A DNA stretch of 64,000 nt, taken from Hymenopus coronatus. Taxonomy: Eukaryota > Arthropoda > Insecta > Mantodea > Hymenopodidae. The DNA is taken from contig CM060887.1 of NCBI GenBank assembly GCA_030762935.1, positions 15,244,501 to 15,308,500 on the forward strand. The letters are read 5' to 3'. Under the pieces are notes generated by a model. It did not search any database and was not told the DNA's origin. It worked only from the letters and a program-made list of their open reading frames with translations. Below are positions 11,286 through 22,104 of the stretch, piece by piece (the stretch's first letter is position 1; the number at the start of each line of letters is the position of its first letter). The translations under genes and the position numbers were made by a program.

Positions 11286-12313
11286 CATGAACGTGATAAC
11301 CATGGAAAATTTAAAGATTGCTGTAACCGTTAACACACTTTGACTGAAGCAGTTATAACCATTATGTAGGATAGCTATTTCCTTAATCCAGAACATATAT
11401 TTGCTATCCTTAATTATGCACGGTATGACAAGATTAAAAAAACATCTAAACAAAATAGTATAAAACGTAGGGTTTTTCAAGAGACACTTCAAACTTTTAA
11501 ACGCTATAAATATTATACCCGAGATAGGGTAAAAACCAAAAATGTGAAATACTGGACAAGCGAAAGCGTTTGGTTTTTTTTTTTTTTTTTTCGTTCTTTT
11601 TTTTCAGTTCGCCGTTACTATGAGTACAGTTTTGTTGAATAAAAGATTAATAACTTTATCCTATCCTATAGACTTTATGTATCCATTATATGTAACCTAG
11701 AAAACAACAAAAATGAGTTTTTCATCGTAAAATAAAGTAAGTAATTTATTTCATTGTAAATTATTTTAACTCCTTGGTTGGCTCCTCATTCTTTAAAAAT
11801 TGAAAATGCCTTGTCATTTAAGTCCTTCGCTTGCTGGGTAGCAAAACTAAATACACGTTTTTAGCTACTCTAAAACTTCTTCGGGAATATGCATTTTCAT
11901 TTATTTATTGGTTTATTTGGTGCAGTTTAAACAACCAGAATTGAAACTGTTTTTTATTCCGGTGAGGTTATGCAGCAACGAACAAACAGAGCACTACCTA
12001 TGTCACGACTAAAATTCAATTCCTCGTAATGACTACTATAATATTAACATGAATATATAGGAGTATTTCAGTTAATATTAGGATGTGAAAAATCGTTGTA
12101 TATTACACTAAACATCCCAATCACAAATAATAGTTTATTTAACTCATTTATAATATAAATGACTGTTATAAGAATATGTAAGTTACAAATGCATCACTAA
12201 AAGATAGAATACAACCGATTCAATGCTATTATGAAATAGTCTGAGAAAATTTAGAACTCTTAACAATTAATATAGCAGGCTCTTATTCCATTAGTAATTA
12301 TCAGGACTTAATC
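11286..12313. other. AT-rich DNA, no gene seen
   Basis: Contains a ~20-nt T run near 11575 followed by a second, shorter T-rich stretch. Otherwise featureless. Confidence 0.4.
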
Positions 12314-12436
12314 AGCCGGTCCCCGGGCCGCACTCACTAAAGTGTTTTGGTGCTTTGTGGCACACGGAATCGTGGGTTGGAGTCCCGCCTTGGGCTTGGG
12401 TGTTTGTGTGTTTGTAAATGTGTATATTACCTTCTG
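12314..12436 (+). mobile_element. tRNA-derived SINE, family D, partial
   Basis: Starts AGCCGGTCCCCGGGCC and carries a B-box region GTGGGTTGGAGTCCCGC, then CTTGGGCTTGGGTGTTTGTG. It matches the reverse strand of 59033-59281 over the head and the start of the body. Confidence 0.75.
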
Positions 12437-12976
12437 AAGAATGAATTCTAATGGCCACGAGTGGAAGCTTGCGTAAACAAACAGATAAGCGGTATTACGT
12501 CACCACTCCCGGTGCATGCACTGTACCGTTCGGCAATATTGGAATACAGCAGTTGAGGCTGTTACAGTGGACGGGTTCGAACCAAGTCATAAGGCAAATA
12601 CCGCTGTACGCTCACAAAGTACAAACTTAATGTTTATTAGCAATACATACATAACAGTAGTAAAAAAACCAGCAAGTTTAACCTGTTGCCATCGTTTAGT
12701 TTATACACTGTGCTGATATTTTGACGGTCAAACTGTATTTTACTATATTCTAGCCTTCTCTGACAGCTATAAACCGTGCCATTCAACAGCAGCAGCAATC
12801 TCTCGCAACTTCATTCTTTCGTCAGACAGGTTGTATGTATGTGTATTTTTAAGCAAACGGTGAACAAATACGTTGAAGAAAATTAAGGGAAACTGGAAAA
12901 AATGAAAAAAGAGGAAAAAGGAATACAGTACTGGAGTCTGGACAAGAATCCAGATCTGTATTTTGTAATTAAAAAA
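12437..12976. other. No gene or repeat recognised
   Basis: Ordinary composition. A GACGGGTTCGAACCAAG stretch near 12570 resembles a B box, but I see no tRNA fold around it. Confidence 0.35.
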
Positions 12977-13838
12977 TCTGATGTGTTACATTCACATGAC
13001 TTTCTCTATATCTCTGTAAGAAACTAATATTAAAAAGCTTATGCTTCTATTTACTTCACGCTAATTGAGAAAAAATTAGCGGAAATAGTCTTAGTACTTG
13101 CTTCCTTATAAGAAGAAGCGAAATAAGGGAGTACCGCAAGTTAACGTGATAGTCAAAAGCTGGTTGCTATGTGACTGAAGTTCTTTTGATTGTATGGATA
13201 GGAGTTGACAAATCCCTGTATGGGAAAAATATAAGTTTTTCAAAGCTGAATCCAAAAATAAGGAATATATAAAAAACGATCAACTCCACGAAAAAATGTA
13301 TGTTACATACACTGTGTGTTTTAACGTGCTCTACATTTTTGTGTGTTAAGTTTTTGTCTATCTCTTACGGTTAAGCAGTTATGCAAAATTCCGTAGAATG
13401 CATCCAGAATAAAGTAGTCTTCAGAGGCTATTCCCAGAAAATTCAAGATATACACTTTATTTGTCAGGTAAATATATTTTATATTCGAAATTCTAATCAA
13501 AATCGTTAGAACCATTTTTGAGAAAACCAAAATTTTCGAAAAAAGTTCCATGTAAAGGATAGTTGCGGGTGGGGGGATTTTTCTCAAAATCATCGTGTCG
13601 CATCCCTGGAAGATACTTAACTTAAACACCAAGTTTGGTATTTTACCGTCTTTTCGTTTTTGAGTTATCGTATTCAAAGACACACGGACACACGCACACG
13701 GACCTTTTTCCGAAAATGCTTTTTTTGGATAAAGGGGGCCCTAAAACATATATTTCCGTTGAAATCTCGGTATCGAATTTTTGGGTGGAGTGCAATACGT
13801 TCTCTGTACACTACGTACATAGTGCGTATAGAGAAAGT
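12977..13838 (+). mobile_element. R850 element, full-length reference copy
   Basis: This copy shows all hallmarks. The 22-nt 5' terminal segment at 12977-12998 contains a small hairpin (ATGTG...CACAT) and is followed by ACTTTCTCTAT at 12999. A G-rich tract (GCGGGTGGGGGG) lies near 13565. The 3' end carries the palindromic hairpin (ACTACGTACATAGTGCG) and GAGAAAGT at 13838. A runs flank both ends. Confidence 0.94.
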
Positions 13839-14508
13839 AAAAATGGAATGTATGAGTATGAAAATAAACTAAAAATATTGTTAATGGAACCAGTGTTTTC
13901 ATTTGTTCTTAAAAGTTTGAATTTTGGGCAAAAAGTCTTCTATTTTGGGGGGGGGAGAAAGGGCCTTTGTTTAACTTTACTTAATTCACCCCTCACCTAC
14001 CGATCCTATTAAGTTATTATATTATGAGTACATTTTTTATCTGAATCTACCTAATCAAAAAAATACTTGTCAAAATTGCGATTTATTCCAATGAATAAAA
14101 ATTTTGCTAAAAAGAAAGTGCTGAAGATGAACAGTTAGTAAAATGCCTGATTTAAAAGGATTATCGTGATAGGATAAACCATGTAATGTTATAACTTTTA
14201 CTAAATTACTGACATGTGATTTCGTTTCCAGCTCAAATATTATAATGTGTATAACGGTTTAAAGCTTAGCGTAACTTTTGAACATACAGTAATGACCAGA
14301 AGTGTGCACATTTTATAAAAATTAATCTTTGATCTATGCACCTGTTTCGTACACTCCTAAAGTGGCTGAGCACGTGTTCCAGGAGAAAATAGGTGCATTT
14401 GATTTAAATTCTGTACTTTTAAATAATGAATGTTATATTGTTAATTAACAGTTTCATACGTCTATCTTTGCATGTAGCACCAACCGTTCTATTAGTACAA
14501 CCAATTTT
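13839..14508. other. No gene or repeat recognised
   Basis: AT-rich with a GGGGGGGG run near 13947. The frame reading out of the preceding element to 14012 is repeat-derived. Confidence 0.4.
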
Positions 14509-14600
14509 ACTTTCTGTACGTAGTAATAGGTAGAAAAGGTATTGCACTCCACTTAAAAATTCGATATCAAGATTACACTCTAAATACATTATAGGAAAAA
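14509..14600 (-). mobile_element. R850 fragment, hairpin end
   Basis: ACTTTCTGTACGTAG...GAAAAGGTATTGCACTCCAC matches the hairpin-proximal end. It is diverged and breaks off into an AT-rich patch. Confidence 0.7.
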
Positions 14601-14639
14601 AGTATATGTTTTTTGTTTTATTTTATTTTTTTTTTGTTT

Positions 14640-15355
14640 TGTAGCTTGTCCTTTAACCTGGTTTTTGGCATAAACTGTGAGTTTTAATGAAATCTACATT
14701 TTGGGTAGCAAGTTTTTTTCTGTATTACGTTTTATAGGTTAAAGAAAAGTCATCCATAATAAAGAGGTGTGCGGAGGCTATTCCCAGAAAAGTATTTACA
14801 TTTTGGTTGTCGTGAAAATATCTTAAACATATTACTTATTAATAAAAATTGTTAGCCATTTTTGAGAAAATCAACATTTTCTAAAATTGGTCCATGTTAG
14901 AGATAGTTGGGGATGGGGGAAATTTTCTTGAAAATCTTTGTTTCCCATCCTTTGAAGTTATTGAACTTAAATAGCAAGTTTGGTACTTAAAAATGTAAAT
15001 GGGTTGTTATTTATGGATGCCCTTTAACTACTGAGGTTTTCAGCGTCCCATTCTAAATTGAGCGTGAAAGACCGCTTAATTTTTCTCAGAGGCCTCTCTA
15101 TCAGGCTTGAGGTTCTTTTACGTGCCAACGACCTTACTTCCCTTCCGAAGGAAGCCATGCTAAGGATTTTTATGCCCGAAAAAAAAATCCATCGTCCTCC
15201 ACCGGGTTTGAACCCGCGACCTTGGGTATACGAAGTTAGCATGGTAACCACTACACCACGTAGGGTATTTAACCAACTTTTCGTTTAACTATTCTGATAT
15301 ACAATACAATACGTTTTCTTCCACTATTACATTGTACATGCAAGCTAGAGAAAGT
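14640..15355 (+). mobile_element. R850 element, 5'-truncated, split by a SINE
   Basis: Lacks the 5' third and starts around TGAGTTTTAATGAAATCTACATTTT. It continues through the CATCC(T/C)TTGAAG block, is split by a family C SINE at 15001-15264, and resumes at TATTTAACCAACTTTTCG. It ends GCTAGAGAAAGT. Confidence 0.85.
15001..15264 (-). mobile_element. tRNA-derived SINE, family C
   Basis: The reverse strand begins with a tRNA-like head (GTGGTGTAGTGGTTACCATG box A, GGGTTTGAACCCG-type box B shown as GGTTCAAACCCGG). The body follows with AAAAATCCTTAGCATGGCTTCC and ends in GTTAAAGGGCATCC. Flanks GGTACTTAA and GGTATTTAA look like a diverged target duplication within R850. Confidence 0.88.
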
Positions 15356-15518
15356 GAAAAGGCTCAGAATTATATACTCTTTTAAAGTTCATGGTCAAGA
15401 CATAGCAAAAATATCGATTTAAGGAGGAATTATAAAAGAGAATTTAGTGTTCAGCGAGAGAAAATCAGTTTTGTATAGCAATTCGATACATGTGAATGAA
15501 ATTTAATTTAACTAAAAA

Positions 15519-16411
15519 TCTGATGTGTTACATTCACATGACTTTCACTAGCCCTTCTACAAACTTCTTACGTAAGATAATTCTTCTTTCTGCACCTTGC
15601 TAATCGTAGTACTCATTAGCACAATGTTCTTATTAGTTAGTTCCTTATAAGTAGGAAGAAAATAAGGGAATACACTAGACTAAACCAATAGTCAACTGTT
15701 TTAAAAGCTGTCGTTACGCGATTGTCATTACAAATAGCTTCCTTTCTTGGTCAGGAGTAGAACAAAAGAAAAACGCAAACTCCCGTCTGAGAAAAGTATA
15801 AGTACTTCACAAATGAAACCAATAACAATGAGTACCTCGAAAACGGTAAGCTTCACGAGAAAAATGTATATGACATAACTTGTGTATTTTAACAAAATCT
15901 AAATTTTTTGTATAGTAAGTTTTTGTCTATCTCTTACGGTTTACTAGTTATGCCAAATTAAGCAAAATTCATCCAGAATAAACAGGTCTTCAGAAGCTAT
16001 TCCCAGAAAATTCAACATATACATTTTATTTGTCAGGTAAATATCTTTAATATACGATATTTTAATCAAAATCGTTAGAGCCATTTTTAAGAAACTCAAA
16101 ATTTTCGAAAAAAGTTCCATGCAAAGGGTAGTTTGGGATGGGGGGAATTTTCTCAAAATCTTCGTGTCGCATCCCTGGAAGATACTAAACTTAAATACCA
16201 AGTTTGGTATTTTAGCTACTATTCGTTTTTGAGTTATCGTGTTCACAGACACACGGACACACACACACGAAGCTTTTTCTGAGAATGCTTTTTATGGATA
16301 CAGGGGGTGCTAAAACATGCATTTCCGGTGACATCTCGGTATCGAATTTTTGGGTGGAATGCAATACTTCTCTATCCCTATGTACATTGTACATACGGGG
16401 CTAGAGAAAGT
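15519..16411 (+). mobile_element. R850 element, full-length, variant II
   Basis: 5' TCTGATGTGTTACATTCACATG then ACTTTCACTAG. It carries the variant II segment (CTTGGTCAGGAG, CTCCCGTCTGAG). G-rich GGGATGGGGGG lies near 16134. The 3' end is a GTACATTGTACAT palindrome then GGGGCTAGAGAAAGT. Confidence 0.93.
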
Positions 16412-16878
16412 AAAAATATGGGAGAATTTAACATTCCAGCAGAAATAAAGCCAGAATCCGTTTCAGAATAGCTAATACATCAGGTTTTTGTGCTTTTTCA
16501 TGGACTACTAGAATACTGTCGAATATAACTTGCAAAGATTAAAACAAACATGTTACTCCAGATAAAAACAACTGAATGTAACACACGTCTCAAATCCTTA
16601 GAGTAGGCAGTATAAATTTCAACTTCCCGCAGGAATGAGATTTGAGAGCAGAAATGTTTGGTTTGTTTCCCTCAAATAAATATGGAATATGGAATTTTAA
16701 GATTCAGCGAACACGAAAAGCGCCACTGCTCTACATCAATATGTATATGAACGTCAACCATTCATTTTTTCACGTTTCATAGATTCACGAAAAGGTCAGC
16801 AAATTAAAACGCTTTATAAGGCGAAAGAAGTACTCTCTGATAGAATCGGCATTACGATTTTATAAATATACTGGGTCA
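16412..16878. other. No gene or repeat recognised
   Basis: Ordinary AT-rich sequence without long open frames. Confidence 0.4.
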
Positions 16879-17085
16879 CCCCGCCTTGGTAGTGTGGTGG
16901 TAGCGTGTAGGTCGTGAGTTCGAATCTCGCTTAGGGCGAGTTACCCGGATTTTCCCTTATCCTGAGAAGACAAATGTCGAGTAACTTTAAGCTCCATGGA
17001 CCGCGATATCATTTGAGTATCATTTCACCAATTTCATTCATCGTCCGATATGACCAACCAGGTTAAAGGACGTTAAAATAAAAAC
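16879..17085 (+). mobile_element. tRNA-derived SINE, family A
   Basis: Head CCCGCCTTGGTAGTGTGG (box A region) and GTGAGTTCGAATCTCGC (box B) are followed by a body CCTGAGAAGACAAATGTCGAG and ATTTCATTCATCGTCCGATA. The tail is TTAAAGGACGTTAAAATAAAA. The anticodon-arm region is shorter than in the copy at 34.4 kb. Confidence 0.88.
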
Positions 17086-17522
17086 TTCTGAATAATCAGG
17101 ATGTTACAGGTATAAGTAAGGATATTTTGATGTTAGGATTAAATTAATTGATTGAATGTATTTGTTAGAGTGAAAGTAAAGGATAATAAATATTAAATGA
17201 TAAATAGAATAAAAATCCTAAAATATTTTTGAATGTGAAGTAAGAATGAAAAGGGATTTTATCAATGTTTCTGTTTAAACCTAGTGGATTACTAAAAGAT
17301 TAATTTACTCTCCTTTATTTCATTGTTATCTTCAAACAGAAATATCTTTTGGAATTGCCAGCACCATATAAGGGCAGCCTTGTGCTGAAATTTCGTTCCT
17401 TGGTGGTACTTTTAAATGAAAGTATAAATAACAGCATTTATTTAAATACCGATATTCACACTCTTAATTTTCATGCTTTTGTAATGCACAAAATAATAAG
17501 CAGTATTAAAAACAAAACAAAA
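17086..17522. other. No gene or repeat recognised
   Basis: AT-rich; a 76-codon frame at 17349-17579 runs into the next R850 copy and has no recognisable domain. Confidence 0.35.
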
Positions 17523-17756
17523 CCTGATGTGTTCCATTCGCATGACTCTCTCTACATATCTATAACAAGTTATTGTTAATAAGTAGAAATGGTTTTATTA
17601 CTCAGTTCCTTATAGTTAGAAGGAAAATAAGCGATTACACAAGGCTAAACTGACAGTGAAATGTGTTAGAATGTGGTTGCTATGGGATTGAAATCGGTTT
17701 CTTTGCGTGGCCAGCAGTTGACAAGTTTCCGTATGAGAAAAGTTTAAATTTTAAAC

Positions 17757-17870
17757 GAGTTCTCCGGTCTCCCCCGCCATCGCATTCCACCGGTGCTCCA
17801 ACTTCATTTCAGCTATCAGTCATCGCCTGCGGTGCCATATTTGTAAAGCGGGCGCTAAACACTATAAAAA
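17757..17870 (+). mobile_element. tRNA-derived SINE, family B, 3' body
   Basis: TCTCCGGTCTCCCCCGCC, CATTCCACCGGTGCTCC and GCGGGCGCTAAACACT match the 3' body of the 62.8-kb copy. The tRNA-like head is missing. Confidence 0.85.
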
Positions 17871-17884
17871 ATGCATATTCCAAC

Positions 17885-18068
17885 GCAGTCGATGACATGG
17901 GTGATAAAAATAATGAAGATGGAGCACCGGTGGAATGCAATGGCGGGGAAAACGTAAACCCGCAGTGAATCCGCCCCTGCGTCGCTTTGTTCACCACAAA
18001 TCGCACATGCATTCGCGTGCAATCGCCTTGGTGAAAGGCGAATGAGATAACCACTCGGTCACGGCCTG
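17885..18068 (-). mobile_element. tRNA-derived SINE, family B, inverted partner
   Basis: The reverse strand reads from a head (GGCCGTGACCGAGTGGTTATC, box A) through CGCCTTTCACCAAGGCG to CATTCCACCGGTGCTCCATC. It faces the copy at 17757-17870, giving inverted arms of about 35 nt with near identity. Confidence 0.85.
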
Positions 18069-18234
18069 TCTTTTCGTTTTTGGTTATGCTGTTCATTGAC
18101 ACTACACAATTATAATTTTCAAACATTATTTTGATTCAGTTGATGTTAAAAGTAGAAAATTCTGTCACTTAGTGTTACAAAATTATAACACACCATGTAA
18201 CCAAATTTGTTTAAGCGTCCACAACCTCAAGTTC

Positions 18235-18345
18235 GTGTCGATCTATAAAATGGCGGATGATTTCAATGTCCTGAACATGGAATCTGCTTAGCCAGACGAA
18301 ATTATGCAAGCAGTGGAGAGAGCAAAATTACAACTGCTACCATAA
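18235..18345 (+). pseudogene. Broken relative of the 10.5-kb frame
   Basis: The frame reads VSIYKMADDFNVLNMESA, an in-frame TAG at 18289-18291, then PDEIMQAVERAKLQLLP and a stop. It lines up with SIYKMADHMNVVNM and PQAILQAADREK at 10.5 kb on the other strand. The stop makes it non-functional as read. Function unknown. Confidence 0.4.
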
Positions 18346-18538
18346 AAAGTAGAAATCAGTAATTATTTTCACTGCTTCCGCTGCATAGAATGTTTTCGTT
18401 CTGTACGAGTAAGTCTCATGTTGTCAACAAGGCAACAACTGAATATCGCAGACCGTAAAGCATGAACTTCGTGATATAGGTAAATTAATCTATTTATAAT
18501 TATAATAGGGCTATAAATATTGAGAACTGTCTAAAAAA

Positions 18539-20153
18539 ATTAATATGTTTCATTCACATAACTTTCTCTACATTTCTGATATAAATTATTGTTAAATAGC
18601 TTATTGTTCAATTTACTGTATGCTAATCGAGAAAAAATTAGCAGAAATCGTGTTTTTACTTGCTTCCTTGTAAGTAGAAGCGAGATAAGGGAGTGCCTTT
18701 GTATGTATATGGACAGGAGTTGACAAATTCGCGTATGAGAAAAATATAAGTTTTTTCTTTCTCTACACATACTATCTACATAGTGTATAGAGAAGGCATT
18801 GCACTCCACCCAAAAATTCAATACTGAGATTTCACCGGAAATATATATTTTAGAGTCTCTTGTAACCAAAAAACACAATTTCAGAAAAAGGTCCCTGTGT
18901 GCGTGTGTGTGTGTCCGTGAACACGATAACTCAAAAACTAAAAGTCGGTAAAATACCAAAGTTGGTACTTAAGTTTAGCATGTTCCAGAGATGCGCCACA
19001 AAGATTTTGAGAAAAATTCCCCCATGCAAAACTACCCTTTAAGTGAAACTTTTTTCGGAATTTTTGATTTTATTAAAAATGGCCCTAACGATTTTGATTA
19101 AAATATCGTATATCAAAGATATTTACCTGGCAAATAAAATGTATATCTTGAATTTTTTGGGAATAGTCTTTGAAGACTGCTTTATTCTGGATAAATTTAA
19201 CGGAATTTTGAATAACTCCTAAACCGTAGGAGATGGACAAAATTTTACCACACAAAAAATATACAGCACGTTAAAACACACAATTTATGTAATATACATT
19301 TTTTTCATGGAGTTCGTCGTTTTTGAGATATTCCTTGTTTTTGGTTTCACCTTTAAAAAACTTATACTTTTCTTATACAGGAATTTGTCCATGACTCTAA
19401 TCTATGGTACTATGGTATCCATGATTCCGCTTCTACTTACAAGGAAACAAGTATGAAGACTATTTCTGCTAATTTTTACTCGATTAGCTAGAAGTAAATA
19501 GACGCACAAGCTTTTTCACAATAATTTGTTGCAGAGAAGTAGAGAAAGTCACGTGAATGGAACCATCAGATTTTTTAAAACTGAAAGTAACAACAAGGAA
19601 TATTTCAAAAACTGTCAACTCCACAAAAAAAAATGTACATAACATAAATTGTGTTTTAACGAACTCTACATGTTTTGTTAAGTAAGTTTTGGTCTATCTC
19701 TTACGGTTTACCAGTTTGGTCAAAATTCCGCAAAGTTCATCCAGAATAAAGGTGTCTTCAAAGACTATTCCCAGAAAACTCAAGCTATACATTTTATTTG
19801 TCATGTAAATATCTTTAATATACGATATTTTAATCAAAATCGTTAGAACCATTTTTGAGGAAATCAAAATTTTCGAAATTTTTCCAGGTAAGGGGTATTT
19901 GGGGGTGGGGGGATTTTCTTTAAAATCTTCGTGTCGCATCCTTGGAATATACTAACCTTAAATATCAAGTTTGGTATTTAATGGATTTTTTGATTTTGAG
20001 ACATGCAGCCCACAAATAGACACACGGACCTTTTTCTAAAAATCCTTTTTTAGGATGCAGGAGGTCCCAAATCATGTATTTGTGGTGAAATCTCAGTTTC
20101 GAAATTTTGGGTGCATTACAATAGACTATGTTCATAGTACGTGTAGAGAAAGT
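18539..20153 (+). mobile_element. R850 element carrying a nested R850
   Basis: The 5' third is 18539-18756. The rest is 19571-20153, from AAAACTGAAAGTAACAACAAGG to GTGTAGAGAAAGT. The two parts join cleanly against uninterrupted copies (for example 48170-48190), so the segment between them is an insertion in a T run. The 3' hairpin is ACTATGTTCATAGT. Confidence 0.92.
18757..19570 (-). mobile_element. R850 element nested in another R850
   Basis: Complete copy from CTTTCTCTACACATACTATC (hairpin end) to GTAGAGAAAGTCACGTGAATGGAACCATCAGA. Six T residues flank it on each side, where an empty site would have a single T6 run. This defines the element borders to within the T run. Confidence 0.94.
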
Positions 20154-20164
20154 AAACATTTCGT

Positions 20165-20234
20165 ATTAAAAGGATCCTCAAAACATGTATATCCGGTGAA
20201 ATCTCGGTATTTTATTTTTTAGGTGGAATACAAT
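20165..20234 (+). mobile_element. R850 fragment near hairpin end
   Basis: GATCCTCAAAACATG...CCGGTGAAATCTCGGTAT...TGGAATACAATA matches the hairpin-proximal region. It lies directly after a complete copy and lacks the hairpin itself. Confidence 0.7.
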
Positions 20235-21049
20235 ATTTCATCTTGTTACTGTAAAATAAATTTAATTTCTATTTTAACTATATCTATTTTTCATTTGAAA
20301 TGCTTTGCTTGCTGTCTAAGAATACGAAGAGTCCTGAGTCAGAGTCGTGTGTATTGTCAAAAGAAAGACTACATTCTCCTCTTCTTTTGTTTTCTTGCTG
20401 CCATTCCTTGCACATTTTATTTCATTTGTTTCATATTCTGTCTCCGGCTGTTGGTATATCACGCGGAATGCCAAACAGGCCTCGCCTGTTTATTGACATG
20501 AACCCAATGCACTCTCATGAATTCCAAAAGCGTATGCCACCGTCTTCGTTGGCCGTAAAGTCTGCCGCTCCACTGGGTAAATCTCTCGGTCCCAAGATCA
20601 CTGCACTATATGGCAAGCAACCGCATTTCGATAACCCGGTCTGCAAATATATCTGCCCTCAATATCAAGGGGACATTACAGCTGTCTTCTGGGCACTTCG
20701 GTCCATTGTTATTGCTTCTGTTAGAGATGCAACCGATTTATTCACTAGAGCACTGCTTTTTACAAATGTTTTGAGTTATCTAGCACATCAGACATTAGAT
20801 TGCGGTATCCCCTATCTCAGATTTAGTTGTTTTACGACAGCATGATTTAGAGCAGAAATAGAATCGTGCCAAAAGTGGAGCAGAGGGGCAAACTATCGAT
20901 AGACAATCTTCAATATAAGGAAGGAAGTTTGAGTACTCGTTTCTCAACGCTTAACTAAATAAATAAAAAGCCCAAACCATCTTATTTAGTTTAAAAGATA
21001 GAGTACAGAGCAAAAAGTTAAACTTCTTAGAATATTGAGACTTAAAAAT
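20235..21049. other. Non-repeat DNA with the longest open frame
   Basis: A 181-codon plus-strand frame spans 20300-20845. Its second half (from about residue 56, GMPNRPRLFIDMN, to CGIPYLRF) has balanced composition, whereas the start is low-complexity (LLLFSCCHSLHILFHLFHIL). I recognise no family, motif or splice context. It could be a chance frame or an exon-derived relic. Confidence 0.3.
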
Positions 21050-21370
21050 TCAATACCAATGTCGGGATTTGAAGCACGGATCTCCCGGTCTCTAGCCGGT
21101 TGTTCTACCACTGAGCTACCATGGCAACATACCGGCATAGCATTGAATTTCTCAACTGACTCGCATGTTTCCCGGTAAACCACAAGGTGATCTAAAATTA
21201 TTATGAGATGACAACCCCAATAGCGACTTACAATGTTTTAAGTACTTTAAGTCCCAGGATTCATAGTCTAGCCATCTTTTATGGACAACTGTGATAATTT
21301 TAATAGTTTTCTCACAGAAACCGTGTGTAGGACAGAAGTTGGGTAGGTGGAAACAGACTGAAAAATTCAA
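21050..21370 (-). repeat. tRNA-like 320-bp repeat, inverted unit
   Basis: The reverse strand carries the same head (GCCATGGTAGCTCAGTGG, AACCGGCTAGAGACCGGGAG, CTTCAAATCCCG) and the same upstream body as the array at 25.6 kb. The head lies at about 21055-21125. Confidence 0.88.
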
Positions 21371-21475
21371 TGACTGCGAGATCCGTGCTTCAAATCCCGA
21401 CTATGGCATACATTTTTTTCAGTCTGACTCTACCTATCTAACTCCTGTCCTACACACCGTTTCTGTGAGAAAGCA
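21371..21475 (+). repeat. tRNA-like 320-bp repeat, partial unit
   Basis: Begins inside the tRNA-like head (GCGAGATCCGTGCTTCAAATCCCGAC) and runs into CAGTCTGACTCTACCTATC. It is head-to-head with the inverted unit on its left. Confidence 0.8.
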
Positions 21476-22104
21476 ATTAAAAGTTCTTAGAATATTGTTT
21501 GACTACAAACTTTCCTGTAATTTCCCCATAACGGAAATATGCAAAAGTTGTTAAATATTTTATTTCTCTTAAGAAAACAAACCCGGGTCCTCCGGTTTCC
21601 CCCGCCACTCATACCACCAATTGCTCCAATCATCAATTTCGCTTACATTTCATATCATCCACTTCCTCGTGTTGATAAATGTACTGACCGACCCTTCGTA
21701 ACAGATTCTCCATTCTGTGGTTTCGTGCCGTTGGCTCCCCGACAGGCATTGACTTGTAAGCCCTAGAGGGGTATGTTCTACAAATACGGGGAGGGTAAGC
21801 CGATTACGAAACGAAGAAAACTTAGAATGGGTGTTTCCATTAACAGTTTATTAACCGTTTATTATAGTTTATTTTTTAGTCATTTGAACTATAGTATTCT
21901 GCTCTGGGGTAGCAGTGGGGAAGTTTTTTTTTGTTTTTTTTTTTGCTTCAGAAGGAGGCTCTTACAGTATTAAAAAATTATGATTCTTGCCAATATTGGG
22001 GACCTATTTTTTAAAAAAAATGAAATTTCAACTGTGGGCATATTTGTACGCATTTACATGCTTGAATTTTGTTCATCTCTCAAAAGACATATGAGATGTT
22101 TTTT
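21476..22104. other. Mostly unassigned DNA
   Basis: A GGGTCCTCCGGTTTCCCCCGCC stretch at about 21585-21606 resembles the SINE family B body, but the similarity fades after about 25 bases. No coding gene recognised. Confidence 0.35.

Larger units (their letters stand above)
17523..18105 (+). mobile_element. R850 element, disrupted by SINE pair
   Basis: The 5' end CTGATGTGTTCCATTCGCATGAC and distal part run to about 17757. A family B SINE inverted pair interrupts. Only a short piece (TCTTTTCGTTTTTGGTTATGCTG) resumes at about 18066. The middle and hairpin end are missing. Confidence 0.8.

Noticed and set aside
13635..14012. Recurring peptides such as MSYRVHRHTDT and related frames
   Set aside because: The same peptides appear in every R850 copy wherever the frame happens to be open, with stops and frameshifts elsewhere and no conserved reading frame.
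20300..20845. 181-codon frame as a confirmed gene
   Set aside because: It is the longest frame and partly plausible, but no family, intron or regulatory signal is visible. Kept only as unassigned DNA.
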